A DNA stretch of 64,000 nt from Paenibacillus sp. ACRRY (GCF_022346995.1 NZ_JAKRNM010000010.1:62001-126000); one strand, 5' to 3'; positions 17,040 to 26,032 are shown, counted from the first letter of the stretch. Notes: generated from the sequence alone by a model not told the origin. Translations and numbers: made by a program.

Positions 17040-18320
17040 GTGCAATCAGATCGTAACAAAATATTTGCATTTTTATTAAATGTGGTCCCAGGTCTTGGTT
17101 TTCTCTATTGGGGTCGAACCGCTAAGGCCATGATTTATCCATTTCTCGTGTTTGGTTCTTTGATTGGTGCCTTCATGTTGATGGTGGTTACAAATGAGAA
17201 TGATCTCATGATATTCGGAGCACTCGCTGCCTTTTTCTTCTGGTGCATCAACATGCTGGACATCATCATTGTTCTGCTGCGAACCCCTTCTGCACGTAAT
17301 GCTCATTACAGAGGCTACGAGGCTCACTACGGTCAATATGCGGGAGGTCCATACGAACAGGGCTATCCGGATCAAAATGGCGTTGTGGAGCCAATGGATG
17401 GGGAAGAGATGCATCAGCATTCTGCCCATGGCTATGGTATTCCTGAAGGTACATATGGCCAACCCATGTATCGCAAAGGCAGTGAAGGTGAACGCTTCTT
17501 TACCATATTACTGTCATTCATCCCTGGTCTGGGGCATCTTCATCTGGGGCTACTGCATCGGGGACTATCGTTTCTGATCGCATTCTTTGGCTCCTTCGCG
17601 ATGATGGTCTTTGTTGCATCCATTACCAATGAAGAGACCTTTCTGATGTTTCTGCTTATACTGCCTGTTATTTGGGTTTACTGCATGTTTGACGCTGTGC
17701 AGCATGCACATCGAAAGCAGGCAGGGGAAGTATTGCAGGACCGGACGTTGTTCGAAGAATTGGAAATGGGCAGAGCATCAGGACGTCGGAGCAAGGTGTT
17801 AGCTACCCTTTTGTCGGCTTTTCCAGGGGCAGGTCATCTGTACTTGGGTCTTCAGAAGCGTGGAATGCAATTAATGTTCCTGTTCCTCGGCAGCATTTAT
17901 ATTCTGGACCTGCTGCATTTATCCGTCTTCCTGTTCATGATTCCGCTCGTTTGGTTCTACAGCTTCTTTGATGGGCTTCAGTGTTCAAGCCGATATGGCA
18001 GGGAACCGCTGACGGATCAACCGATATTTAAGGATTGGGCTAAGCATCAGCGTTTGATTGGATTCGGGATTGCAGCACTTGGCGTGTATTATCTGGCGAT
18101 CCGGCTTGTCATTCCGCAATTGAATGAGATGTTCCCTAATCTGTTTATGACGTATGAAATCCGTTCCTATGTGAACACGGTTATTGTTTCGCTATTGCTA
18201 ATCTTTGGCGGATTGAAGCTGCTCTTCGGCAAGCAGCGTCCGATTGCGCAGCATAGTGGACTAAGCGGAAAAGAAGACGATTCAGCTAATCTGTTCCTGT
18301 TCAAGGATCGGGATAATTGA
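17040..18320 (+). CDS. Multi-pass membrane protein with three internal repeats
   Basis: About 426 residues with no recognised function. A unit with the pattern PGLG(H/F)-L-Y/H-L/W-G...RG...F-GS occurs three times: near residue 18 (VVPGLGFLYWG), near 165 (FIPGLGHLHLG) and near 255 (AFPGAGHLYLG), each followed by hydrophobic helices. A hydrophilic Gly/Tyr/His-rich stretch (about 90-150) separates the first two. This resembles short TM2-type membrane modules. The start is probably GTG 17040, with AAAGGA eight bases upstream; ATG 17031 touches the ribosome site. It lies 36 bases after the anti-sigma gene, so it may be controlled by, or act on, that pair. Confidence 0.8.
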   Translation: MQSDRNKIFAFLLNVVPGLGFLYWGRTAKAMIYPFLVFGSLIGAFMLMVVTNENDLMIFGALAAFFFWCINMLDIIIVLLRTPSARNAHYRGYEAHYGQYAGGPYEQGYPDQNGVVEPMDGEEMHQHSAHGYGIPEGTYGQPMYRKGSEGERFFTILLSFIPGLGHLHLGLLHRGLSFLIAFFGSFAMMVFVASITNEETFLMFLLILPVIWVYCMFDAVQHAHRKQAGEVLQDRTLFEELEMGRASGRRSKVLATLLSAFPGAGHLYLGLQKRGMQLMFLFLGSIYILDLLHLSVFLFMIPLVWFYSFFDGLQCSSRYGREPLTDQPIFKDWAKHQRLIGFGIAALGVYYLAIRLVIPQLNEMFPNLFMTYEIRSYVNTVIVSLLLIFGGLKLLFGKQRPIAQHSGLSGKEDDSANLFLFKDRDN

Positions 18321-18363
18321 TTGTAAATTAAGGTTAATTTTGCGCTAGTCGGAGCTCCAAACC

Positions 18364-18407
18364 AAAAAACACGCTATGAGCTGAACAATCAGTCATAGCG
18401 TGTTTTT
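18364..18407. terminator. Bidirectional terminator between convergent genes
   Basis: AAAAAACACGCTATGA pairs perfectly with TCATAGCGTGTTTTT; the A and T runs on both sides serve the plus-strand membrane gene and the minus-strand mtnB. Confidence 0.93.
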
Positions 18408-18440
18408 AATTTTTCCTGAATAGTAGAGAGGAAATGATGG

Positions 18441-19094
18441 CTATTTCGAAATACCTTTCAGCAGCAGCTGACGATACATCACTTCGAACAAAAACTCGAA
18501 TGCTTCCAGATGTCTTTTGGCTTCAAATGCATCTTTGCCCCAGGCATAGATGCCGTGATTGCGTAGCAAAATTCCTGGGACTTTTGAGTCAAGTACACCT
18601 GGTACCAATTCGGCGATGGATGGAATATCAGCAAAGTTAGGCAGTACCGGCACACGAATCTCGGCATTTTCTTCCCAAATGTTAAAAGCCTTGATCAGTT
18701 CAATGCCTTGGATCGGCACATGACCTTCTGCGCCAAAAAACTCGCTGATCAGGTTATTAAATACTGTGTGTACATGGAATACAGCCCCGCAGCCAGTCAA
18801 ACGATAGATTTCGCAGTGAATCAGCGTTTCTGCACTTGGTTTCAGGGTTGTTGTTTCAATTGCTTTGCCATGCTTGTCCACAAACAGGAAATCTTCCGGC
18901 GTACGAAGAGATTTATCCTTGCCTGAAGCCGTAACTGCAAAATAAAACTGCTCGGGATCAAACTCTCCCACACGCATCGACAGGTTGCCACTTGTTCCAG
19001 GGAACCAGTTGCGACTGGCAAAGAGGGCTTTAATATCAGCAAGCTCTTCCAGCACCTGACGTTTGTGTTCCAATGTAATCTTTTCAAAACCCAT
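18441..19094 (-). CDS. mtnB: Methylthioribulose-1-phosphate dehydratase MtnB
   Basis: MtnB removes water from 5-methylthioribulose 1-phosphate in methionine salvage. The 217 residues belong to the class II aldolase/adducin fold: SRNWFPGTSGNLSMR at the N-terminus, LKPSAETLIH, zinc ligands in VFHVHTVFNN and a final LLRNHGIYAWG. Length fits (about 205-220). The ATG at 19094 has AAGGAGTG eight bases upstream; a longer open frame beyond it is not conserved-looking. It starts two bases after mtnX stops and is the last gene of the minus-strand run, followed by a terminator. Confidence 0.95.
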   Translation of the reverse strand: MGFEKITLEHKRQVLEELADIKALFASRNWFPGTSGNLSMRVGEFDPEQFYFAVTASGKDKSLRTPEDFLFVDKHGKAIETTTLKPSAETLIHCEIYRLTGCGAVFHVHTVFNNLISEFFGAEGHVPIQGIELIKAFNIWEENAEIRVPVLPNFADIPSIAELVPGVLDSKVPGILLRNHGIYAWGKDAFEAKRHLEAFEFLFEVMYRQLLLKGISK

Positions 19095-19096
19095 CT

Positions 19097-19774
19097 TTAC
19101 AGCACTCCTTGTGTTTGCTTCTGTTTCATGTCTTCCATAATATCGTAAAAGGTAGCAAAGGGCACATGGTCTACACCAAGTTCTATGCACTTGTCCGTCA
19201 GAATGGAACGGGAGTATACCAGATCGGCAATTTTGGCACCTTCAAAATCGGTTAGACTGTCTCCGATCAGAATCCGATTATATTGTTCTTCCGGGAATGT
19301 GCGGATTACCGTCGTTTTGCACATACCACAGCCGTTCTCACAAGGGGGCTGACACGGATTAGGCCATTCTATCTGAATGAATTCACCTGTAAAGTCTGCT
19401 CCGTTACAATAGACGTGATCTTGTGGAATGTTAAAAGGTGCAAGCAGTGGTTCGATAAAAAAGTCCATACCACCACTGGTTACATTAAATTCAATGCCCT
19501 CGTTCCGGACATATTCCAGAAACTCGCCAAATCCCTCGCGGATGCCGGCTTGTCCAAGCACAAATTCCACGATTTCATCCTTTTGCGATGCAGGCAGCAG
19601 AGCGAACATGGCCCCGACGCCTTCACGCAGTGATATTTTCTGTTCGACGGTGTCTCTCATGATCGGATCAATACCTTCGGGCTTAAAATGTTTCATGATC
19701 GCCACAATATTGTCTGAGAGGGTAATCGTGCCATCAAAATCACAGAAAATGACCGTTTTCTTGTCACTTCTCAT
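19097..19774 (-). CDS. mtnX: HAD phosphatase MtnX (methionine salvage)
   Basis: MtnX dephosphorylates 2-hydroxy-3-keto-5-methylthiopentenyl 1-phosphate, the step after MtnW. The 225 residues show the HAD motifs FCDFDGTIT (nucleophile Asp), VTSGG and LIGDSLTDFEGA, plus the family's cysteine-rich insert NPCQPPCENGCGMCK. ATG 19774 overlaps the mtnW stop by four bases; an in-frame GTG at 19789 lies before the ribosome site GGTGGAG and is less likely. It sits between mtnW and mtnB, as in the B. subtilis mtnWXBD operon. Confidence 0.95.
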   Translation of the reverse strand: MRSDKKTVIFCDFDGTITLSDNIVAIMKHFKPEGIDPIMRDTVEQKISLREGVGAMFALLPASQKDEIVEFVLGQAGIREGFGEFLEYVRNEGIEFNVTSGGMDFFIEPLLAPFNIPQDHVYCNGADFTGEFIQIEWPNPCQPPCENGCGMCKTTVIRTFPEEQYNRILIGDSLTDFEGAKIADLVYSRSILTDKCIELGVDHVPFATFYDIMEDMKQKQTQGVL

Positions 19775-20994
19775 CGTTCTCCACCCCACAGGTCCAGTGC
19801 ACTTTTCAATTCGGGGTGCTCAAGTGCATAATCTGCTAGCGGAATTCCGTGCTGTGCCGCTTCGATGGCTTGCAAGAATGCACGTCCACCCGCCTCAGTA
19901 CCCATTGGATGTCCGTGGATACCTCCACCGGCGTTAACGATGACATCCGTGCCAAAATCACGGAGAATTAATGGTACAAGACCTGGGTGAATCCCCGCGG
20001 ATGGAACCGGCATGCTGGTTCTGACTGGGAGTTCTTTGGAGAGCAGCTGCTCCGTAATGGCCATATTCTCTTCTTTTGGCATAGTCACTGAACCATAAGG
20101 CGAAGGGAAGAGAACGAGATCCGCTCCGGCAAGACGCATCAGTTGACCCAGCAGCACCGAGGCGGATATCCCATAATGTGGTGACGGGTACAGTGCGCCA
20201 GCAAGCGCAGGATGCGCCATGATCGGCACATTAATGTCTGGATCACTTGTAAGCTCGTGTAGAACGTCATATCCGTACGACAAAACGTTAAACAACAAGG
20301 CATTGGCACCAGCATCAATCGCTCGTTCAGCCTGCTTCTTCAACCGTGAAGTTGGGCCGGTCAGGTTGGCGGCATAAAGTAATTTCTTGCCGGTCTCTTG
20401 GCGGGCCTGCTCAGCAGCCTTCATGCAAACCTCCACTCTTTTCTCAATAGGTGTCAGCTTGTTCTCAAACAGAATCTCGTCATCCTTGATCAGATCAACT
20501 CCGCCAAGAGCCTGACGGATAAACTGTTCGCGCAGTTCATCTGCATCCAGACCAATGACCGATTTGAAGATGCTCATTAACAAGGGACGATCATGCACAC
20601 CAAGCAGATCACGAACCCCATTCAGTCCGAATTTGGGACCAGGGAATGCGCTAAGGAATCCGTCCGAAAAGCCCAGTCTTGTCAACTTGATCCGGCCATC
20701 CATCGAAATTTTGCCGAAGACGGTGACGAGCAGAGCCGGAATATCGCGGCTGAAGTTTACATCAGGATATCCGATCGTAATATCTGCATATCGTTCTCCT
20801 GGAGCCATATCCTCTTGTTCATGTACTTCTACGCTAATCACTTCGCCAAGATGTTTCTGCATGGCTTCACGCTTGGCTTGCGGCAATTCAGTCCAACTGC
20901 CTACAGTCATGCCGACCGCGATGGATTCCGCCTTCTTGCGGAAATCTGCCCGATCATCGTGCAGACGATATGTGGCAGTACACATGTTGTTCAT
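19771..20994 (-). CDS. mtnW: RuBisCO-like enolase MtnW
   Basis: A RuBisCO-like protein that enolises 2,3-diketo-5-methylthiopentyl 1-phosphate in methionine salvage. The 407 residues keep the equivalent of the RuBisCO metal site GGVDLIKDDE, with Lys170 as the residue to be carbamylated, plus PGPKFGLNGVRDLLG, HPALAGA and NAGGGIHGHPMG. RuBisCO's carboxylation loop is replaced, as in this family. ATG 20994 has GAAGGAG about eight bases upstream and overlaps the end of proC by four bases. That overlap places mtnW in the proline operon. Confidence 0.95.
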   Translation of the reverse strand: MNNMCTATYRLHDDRADFRKKAESIAVGMTVGSWTELPQAKREAMQKHLGEVISVEVHEQEDMAPGERYADITIGYPDVNFSRDIPALLVTVFGKISMDGRIKLTRLGFSDGFLSAFPGPKFGLNGVRDLLGVHDRPLLMSIFKSVIGLDADELREQFIRQALGGVDLIKDDEILFENKLTPIEKRVEVCMKAAEQARQETGKKLLYAANLTGPTSRLKKQAERAIDAGANALLFNVLSYGYDVLHELTSDPDINVPIMAHPALAGALYPSPHYGISASVLLGQLMRLAGADLVLFPSPYGSVTMPKEENMAITEQLLSKELPVRTSMPVPSAGIHPGLVPLILRDFGTDVIVNAGGGIHGHPMGTEAGGRAFLQAIEAAQHGIPLADYALEHPELKSALDLWGGER

Positions 20995-21851
20995 CGTAAA
21001 TCTCCTTCCAAAGCAGCTCCCATCTCCCGTGAGCGCTCTGCGCAGCGGTTGACGGCTGCAATCACGTTTTCAAAGAAATCGCCCTCATCCAGTGTTTTGA
21101 GTGCTGCCTGTGTGGCGCCTCCAGGTGAGGTAACATCACTGCGAAGCTTCATGGGCTCCGCTCCCGTTTGCTGAACCATTCTTGCCGCACCAAGTACAGT
21201 TTGAACAGTCAGGTCGCGGGATTGCTGGCTGGACAGTCCGCCGCGGATCCCCGCAGCAATCATGGCTTCCATCAAATAGTATACATAAGCCGGGCCGCTT
21301 CCGGAAATACCCGTGAGCACTTCCAGTTTCTCTTCAGGAACAATGGTTACGATGCCCACTGCTTCAAACATCGTCATGACCGTACTGCGCTGCTCATCAG
21401 TAATTTCGGCGGAGAAGGCAAGCCCTGTTGCACCAAGTCCAATCGTACTGGATGTATTCGGCATGGATCGAGCGATCGGTTGTTTTCGGCCGAGCAGAGA
21501 CTGCATCGTGCGGATGGATAATCCGGCGATGACAGAGACAATAAGCTGGTCCGGTGACAGGAGGGGACCAAGCTCACGAAGAGCTGCTGCAGCGTCTTTC
21601 GGTTTCATGGCCAGTACAATAACGGGAGAAGCGGAGAGCACTTCCGATGATTGGGAGGCCGTTCCTGTATGAACGGCATAACGGGTACTCAGCTCTTCCT
21701 GACGTTTCTGGTTGCTCCGGTTCAGCATCGTAATATCCTGCGGGCGTACAACGAGGCGGGAGATCAGTCCGCGCACAATGGCTTCTGCCATGGCACCTGC
21801 TCCGTGGAAAGTAATCTTTTGTTGTAATAACGTCTGTTGTTCTTGACTCAT
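20991..21851 (-). CDS. proC: Pyrroline-5-carboxylate reductase
   Basis: Reduces pyrroline-5-carboxylate to proline, the final step of the pathway begun by ProB and ProA upstream. The 286 residues contain the dinucleotide site ITFHGAGAMAEAIVRG, LAMKPKD, VIAGLSI, RSMPNT and the C-terminal signature GSGPAYVYYLMEAM ... DLTVQTVLGAARM ... LRSDVTSPGGAT. AGGAGGAAC precedes ATG 21851. It lies 36 bases after proA and overlaps mtnW by four bases. In B. subtilis the biosynthetic paralogue in this role is called ProI. Confidence 0.96.
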   Translation of the reverse strand: MSQEQQTLLQQKITFHGAGAMAEAIVRGLISRLVVRPQDITMLNRSNQKRQEELSTRYAVHTGTASQSSEVLSASPVIVLAMKPKDAAAALRELGPLLSPDQLIVSVIAGLSIRTMQSLLGRKQPIARSMPNTSSTIGLGATGLAFSAEITDEQRSTVMTMFEAVGIVTIVPEEKLEVLTGISGSGPAYVYYLMEAMIAAGIRGGLSSQQSRDLTVQTVLGAARMVQQTGAEPMKLRSDVTSPGGATQAALKTLDEGDFFENVIAAVNRCAERSREMGAALEGDLR

Positions 21852-21887
21852 GGTTATCGTTCCTCCTATATGGCTGTAGCTGCGATA

Positions 21888-23135
21888 TTATTGCCGGATT
21901 TGTCCATTGCCGGTAACGCGGTATTTGGTAGAAGTAAGGGCAGGCAGTCCCATCGGACCGCGAGCATGCAGCTTCTGTGTGCTTATTCCTATTTCGGCTC
22001 CATAACCGAACTCGAATCCGTCCGTGAAGCGTGTGGAAGCATTGTGATAAACTGCTGCAGCATCCACATCATGCAAAAAGCGTTCCGCATGTGCTGTATC
22101 ACGGGTGACGATGCATTCGGAATGTTTGGTGCCATAAGTTGCAATATGCTGCATGGCTTCTTCCAGACCCTGCACAACTCGTATATTCAGAATATAATCA
22201 TTATACTCTGTACCATAGTCTTCTGCCGTCACGGGAAGGGCAGTAGGGACCAGACGACGAGTCGTGTCACAACCCTTCAATACGACATTCGCCTCACGGA
22301 ATTGTTCGGCCAAGGCAGGCAAATGCTGTTCTGCATAAGCAGCGTGAAGCAGCAAGGTTTCCATGGAATTACATACGGATGGGCGCTGTGCTTTTGCGTT
22401 GATCGCAATTTCTGCGGCCATGACCGGATCCGCCGTTTCATCCACATACGTATGGCAGATGCCTGCGCCTGTTTCAATGACAGGTACCGTTGCATTGGCT
22501 ACCACGTTGCGGATTAGTGAAGCACCGCCTCTTGGAATAATGACGTCCAATAGTCCATTCAGCTTAAGCATTTCATCGACTGAAGAGCGGTTAGCGTCTT
22601 CCACGAGCTGCAGCGCATCAGGCGGCAGGTCTGTTTTGGTTAGTGCCTGGTGGAGTACTTCCACAATACGACGATTGGAAGAGAGGGCAGAAGAACCCCC
22701 GCGCAGCAGAACGGCATTACCAGTCTTGAGGCATAGCCCTGCTGCATCAACCGTAACGTTAGGACGGGCCTCATAGATGATGCCAATCAGGCCAATTGGC
22801 ACTCTCAATTTTTCAATGTGAAGTCCATCTGGACGCGTAAATGACTCCAGTACTTCGCCAACAGGATCTGGGAGTTCAACAATCTGACGCAATCCCTCCG
22901 CAATTCCCGCAATACGCTCTTTGTTCAAAGCGAGACGATCAAGCATGGATTCTGGTGTCCCTTGCTCTCTGCCACGTTCGAGATCTTCCGCATTGGCCGT
23001 AATAATGGATTCCGATTCCGTAATAAGCGCATCCGCCATGGCAAGCAAGGCCTTATTTTTCTGATCTGTACTCAAACGGTTTAACTGTGGAACACTTGCT
23101 TGAGCTTGGCTGGCTTTTTGTCTTACTTCACTCAT
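21888..23135 (-). CDS. proA: Gamma-glutamyl phosphate reductase
   Basis: Reduces glutamyl 5-phosphate to glutamate semialdehyde. The 415 residues belong to the aldehyde dehydrogenase fold: KLRVPIGLIGIIYEARPNVTVD, LRGGSSA, VIIPRGGASLI, the catalytic cysteine in KAQRPSVCNSMETLL, and the C-terminal GPMGLPALTSTKY. The start at ATG 23135 has AAGGAGG in front of it; an ATG at 23153 lies upstream of that site and is not used. It lies 60 bases after proB in the same run. Confidence 0.97.
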   Translation of the reverse strand: MSEVRQKASQAQASVPQLNRLSTDQKNKALLAMADALITESESIITANAEDLERGREQGTPESMLDRLALNKERIAGIAEGLRQIVELPDPVGEVLESFTRPDGLHIEKLRVPIGLIGIIYEARPNVTVDAAGLCLKTGNAVLLRGGSSALSSNRRIVEVLHQALTKTDLPPDALQLVEDANRSSVDEMLKLNGLLDVIIPRGGASLIRNVVANATVPVIETGAGICHTYVDETADPVMAAEIAINAKAQRPSVCNSMETLLLHAAYAEQHLPALAEQFREANVVLKGCDTTRRLVPTALPVTAEDYGTEYNDYILNIRVVQGLEEAMQHIATYGTKHSECIVTRDTAHAERFLHDVDAAAVYHNASTRFTDGFEFGYGAEIGISTQKLHARGPMGLPALTSTKYRVTGNGQIRQ

Positions 23136-23195
23136 CTGAAATTCCTCCTTCATTAATGCAAGACGATGTCCCTATCCAATCCAATACATTACTTG

Positions 23196-24299
23196 TTATT
23201 TTAACGTAATCCACTCGTCTCGATGGATGACCTCAAGCCGATGAATGGCGTTCAGTGTCTTCATGACTTCTCCGCTTGGCAAACCTGCGATAAGGCGAAG
23301 CTGATCATCATCATAATTGACAATGCCTCGGCCAAGCAGTGTTTCGTCCAACCCAATGACCTCGACAACGTCACCTGCGTGGAATGTGCCAAGCACGCTT
23401 TTGACGCCTACAGGCAGCAGACTATGTCCGCCGTGAACAAGGGCTTCTTCGGCACCGGCATCCACGACAACTGTACCGAGAGGTGTTGACATGAAGCCTA
23501 ACCATTGTTTCTTGCGGGAGAGTGCAGCCAGACGAGTCTCGAAATATGTCCCCTTGCCGCAGCCATCAACCGCATTTTGCAAGTCTCCGGGTTCCTTGAC
23601 ACTGCCCACAAAGACAGGGACGCCTCCGCGTGTTGCCACTTTGGCTGCATCGACTTTGGACCGCATGCCACCTGTACCAACCGATGAACCTGAGCCTCCG
23701 GCATACGCATAGATTTCTTCTGTAATTTCAGGAATTCGATCATAACGAACAGCACTCGGATCCTTGCGGGGATCTGCCGTATAGAGTCCGTTGGTATCCG
23801 TGAGAATAACAAGATGCTGGGCTTTCACCAAATTGGCAACGAGCGCAGAGAGCAGATCGTTATCCCCGAATTTCAACTCGTCTACTGAAACCGTATCATT
23901 TTCGTTAAAAATGGGAATGACGCGTTGTCTGAGCAGTTCTTCCACGGTCATGCCTGCGTTCCCCATCCGTTTCCGACTGTGGAAATCGGTTCTGGTTAGC
24001 AAAATTTGTGCTGTAGTAACGCGGTGCGCTGCAAAAGCCTGTTGATATGCCTGCATCAACAATGCCTGACCCACTGCGGCTGCCGCTTGTTTCTCATGCA
24101 GCATTTTGGGACGCTGAGGGTAACCAATTTCACGGAATCCGGCAGCAACGGCTCCGGAAGTGACCAAAAGAACTTCATGGCCCTGTTCATAGAGCGAAGC
24201 GATCTCACTGGCAAAAAATGAAATGGAACTGCGGTCAAGGCCGCCTTCCTCGGTGGTAAGAGAACTGCTCCCAATCTTGACTACTATTCGTGAAGACAT
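23196..24299 (-). CDS. proB: Glutamate 5-kinase with PUA domain
   Basis: Phosphorylates glutamate, the first and usually proline-inhibited step of proline synthesis. The 367 residues have the amino-acid kinase part (VVKIGSSSLT, LVTSGAVAAGF, IPIFNENDTVSVDELKFGDND, LTDTNGLYTADPR, GTGGMRSKVDAAK) and a C-terminal PUA domain from about 275 (VVDAGAEEALVHGGHSLLPVGVKSV). AAGGAAGTG precedes ATG 24299. It is the first gene after the proline T-box leader and shows the gene order proB-proA-proC. Confidence 0.97.
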   Translation of the reverse strand: MSSRIVVKIGSSSLTTEEGGLDRSSISFFASEIASLYEQGHEVLLVTSGAVAAGFREIGYPQRPKMLHEKQAAAAVGQALLMQAYQQAFAAHRVTTAQILLTRTDFHSRKRMGNAGMTVEELLRQRVIPIFNENDTVSVDELKFGDNDLLSALVANLVKAQHLVILTDTNGLYTADPRKDPSAVRYDRIPEITEEIYAYAGGSGSSVGTGGMRSKVDAAKVATRGGVPVFVGSVKEPGDLQNAVDGCGKGTYFETRLAALSRKKQWLGFMSTPLGTVVVDAGAEEALVHGGHSLLPVGVKSVLGTFHAGDVVEVIGLDETLLGRGIVNYDDDQLRLIAGLPSGEVMKTLNAIHRLEVIHRDEWITLK

Positions 24300-24354
24300 G
24301 CTTTCACTTCCTTAAACATAATGAATGAGATACCAATGGACAGGTATCCAGGTA

Positions 24355-24397
24355 CAAAAAAAACTCCCGTCCTTTGTTGTAAAAAGGACGAAAGTTT
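24355..24397 (-). terminator. T-box conditional terminator
   Basis: On the minus strand AAACTTTCGTCCTTT pairs with AAAGGACGGGAGTTT around a short loop and runs into eight T; it competes with the T-box antiterminator. Confidence 0.9.
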
Positions 24398-24606
24398 GTT
24401 ACTTCCGCGGTACCACCTTTATTGATGATTGCATCATCCGGCTCTCTCTCGCCCTGTAACAGAAGGCACTGTCCTGCATAAACAGGCCGCTCAGGGGTAG
24501 GTTTCGGAGAGAAGCCGCGGTAAATTCTTGCAGCCCGGTGGAATTTACTCTCTGGGCGCGGCTTGTTCTCTCGTACTGGTCCCGTCATCACGTTTCGTTC
24601 GATATT
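24355..24606 (-). promoter_or_regulatory. Proline T-box leader upstream of proB
   Basis: The antiterminator carries the T-box AGGTGGTACCGCGG (about 24405-24418, minus strand). Stem I shows GACGGGACCAGTACGAGAG at its base and an AGAGAG segment near the apex. In the specifier loop the sequence GAAACCTACCCCTGAG gives CCU, a proline codon, at 24501-24499. Uncharged tRNA-Pro binding would prevent the terminator at the end of the leader and turn on proB and everything downstream. Proline T-boxes ahead of pro genes are known in Bacillales. Confidence 0.93.
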
Positions 24607-24613
24607 TGTTAAT

Positions 24614-24642
24614 AACATACCATGGAAACTTGGCAGATGCAA
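24614..24642 (-). promoter_or_regulatory. Probable sigma-A promoter of the T-box leader
   Basis: On the minus strand TTGCAT (24642-24637), 17 bases, TATGTT (24619-24614), ending just ahead of the leader. No terminator was seen between mtnE and this promoter, so read-through from mtnE into the leader is possible. Confidence 0.6.
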
Positions 24643-24663
24643 AGGGGTATGCGGCCTTTAAAA

Positions 24664-25872
24664 TTACTTAAACAAGTTCAGCTTGCCAATCCTCCTGGCA
24701 GCTTCCTCCAATCGCTTCTCGTCACTCAGCAAACCTGCGCGAACGTAGCCTTCCCCATGTGTACCAAACCCGATACCCGGTGCCACAGCGACTTTGGCTT
24801 CCCGAAGGAGCAAATCTGCAAATTCGGTTGAGGTAAACCCGGAAGGCACTGGCAGCCAGCTGAAGAAAGAACCCCCTGGCTTCGAAGCCTGCCATCCGAT
24901 GGAGGAAAGTGCCTCATACAATGCATTACGGCGGGATTCATACCGCGCAACCAGATCGGTAACACATTCTTGGGATGAAGTGAGGGCAGCAGCTGCAGCA
25001 GCCTGAATGCCGCCAAATAGGCTAACATAAATATGATCCTGCAGCAGATTGATTTTGGAGATGATCTCCGCATTCCCAAGGGCGAACCCAACCCGCCAGC
25101 CTGCCATATTGTAGGTTTTGGATAACGTATAGAATTCAATTCCGACTTCCTTGGCGCCAGGCGCCTGCAGGAAACTCACCGGGCGATGTCCGTCGAACCC
25201 AATCGCACCATAAGCGAAGTCACTGGCAACTACAATTTTGTTCCGGATGGCGAATTCCACGGTCTCTTCATAGAATGACAGCGGGGCAATCGCGGATGTT
25301 GGATTGTTGGGATAGTTTAAATACATCAGCTTGGCCTTATCGCGAACTTCATCCGAAATTGCCTCATAATCAGGAAGGAATGCGTTTGACTCCAAAAGAG
25401 GCATAAAGGACATGTGCGCTTTGGCAAGAGCTACCCCGGACCAGTAATCCGGATAACCCGGATCAGGAACGAGACATACGTCCCCGGGATTAAGCAACAC
25501 TTGCGGCAGCTGTACAAGCCCCGTTTTCCCACCAAACAAAATCGCAACTTCAGTCTCCGGATCAAGGTTAACGTTGTAATCTTCTTTATAACGTTTGGCG
25601 ATTGCTTCCTTCAGGAAGGCATGTCCACTAAAGGGTGAATATTTATGATAAAGCGGATTTTCGGCAGACTCCTGCAATGTTCTTACAATATGAGGTGGTG
25701 TAGGAGTGTCCGGGTTCCCTTGACCAAGATTAATCACGTCGTGACCACTTGCGATTTCACGGTTAACATTTTGCACGAGAGTTGCAAAAAATTGCGTTGG
25801 AAGCTGTGTCATGACGTCTGAGGTAGGTATATCAAAGGCGGAACGACCCGAATATTGCTGTTGATTGCTCAT
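24664..25872 (-). CDS. mtnE: Methionine-salvage aminotransferase MtnE
   Basis: A class I PLP aminotransferase of 402 residues. It closely follows the MtnE pattern of B. subtilis as I recall it: QLPTQFFATLVQNVNRE, HDVINLGQGNPDTPTP, ILFGGKTGLVQLPQ, VPDPGYPDYWSGVALAKA, MYLNYPNNPTSA, the PLP lysine in YTLSKTYNMAGWRVGFA and AGSFFSWLPVP-like residues. MtnE aminates 4-methylthio-2-oxobutyrate to methionine, preferring glutamine as donor. ATG 25872 is favoured because GGAG lies 11 bases upstream; an ATG at 25881 and a GTG at 25884 are too close. It lies directly upstream of the T-box leader on the same strand. Confidence 0.9.
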   Translation of the reverse strand: MSNQQQYSGRSAFDIPTSDVMTQLPTQFFATLVQNVNREIASGHDVINLGQGNPDTPTPPHIVRTLQESAENPLYHKYSPFSGHAFLKEAIAKRYKEDYNVNLDPETEVAILFGGKTGLVQLPQVLLNPGDVCLVPDPGYPDYWSGVALAKAHMSFMPLLESNAFLPDYEAISDEVRDKAKLMYLNYPNNPTSAIAPLSFYEETVEFAIRNKIVVASDFAYGAIGFDGHRPVSFLQAPGAKEVGIEFYTLSKTYNMAGWRVGFALGNAEIISKINLLQDHIYVSLFGGIQAAAAAALTSSQECVTDLVARYESRRNALYEALSSIGWQASKPGGSFFSWLPVPSGFTSTEFADLLLREAKVAVAPGIGFGTHGEGYVRAGLLSDEKRLEEAARRIGKLNLFK

Positions 25873-25974
25873 TAGTTTCATCACTCCGGTTCATATAAAT
25901 GGGAATAGTATTCATTAATTTATCACGCTAATCCCGAGCTGTATAGAGGGGATAAGTTAAATAAGGTCTTTTTG

Positions 25975-25987
25975 TTTACAGTGTAAA
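25975..25987. promoter_or_regulatory. Short dyad between mtnE and the siderophore-binding gene
   Basis: TTTACA-G-TGTAAA is a perfect six-base dyad about 100 bases upstream of mtnE. It could be an operator for either divergent gene; no known consensus is claimed. Confidence 0.3.
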
Positions 25988-26032
25988 TGGGATTTTGTAC
26001 AAAACCGAATTGACCGGATTCGTTTTTGTCCA

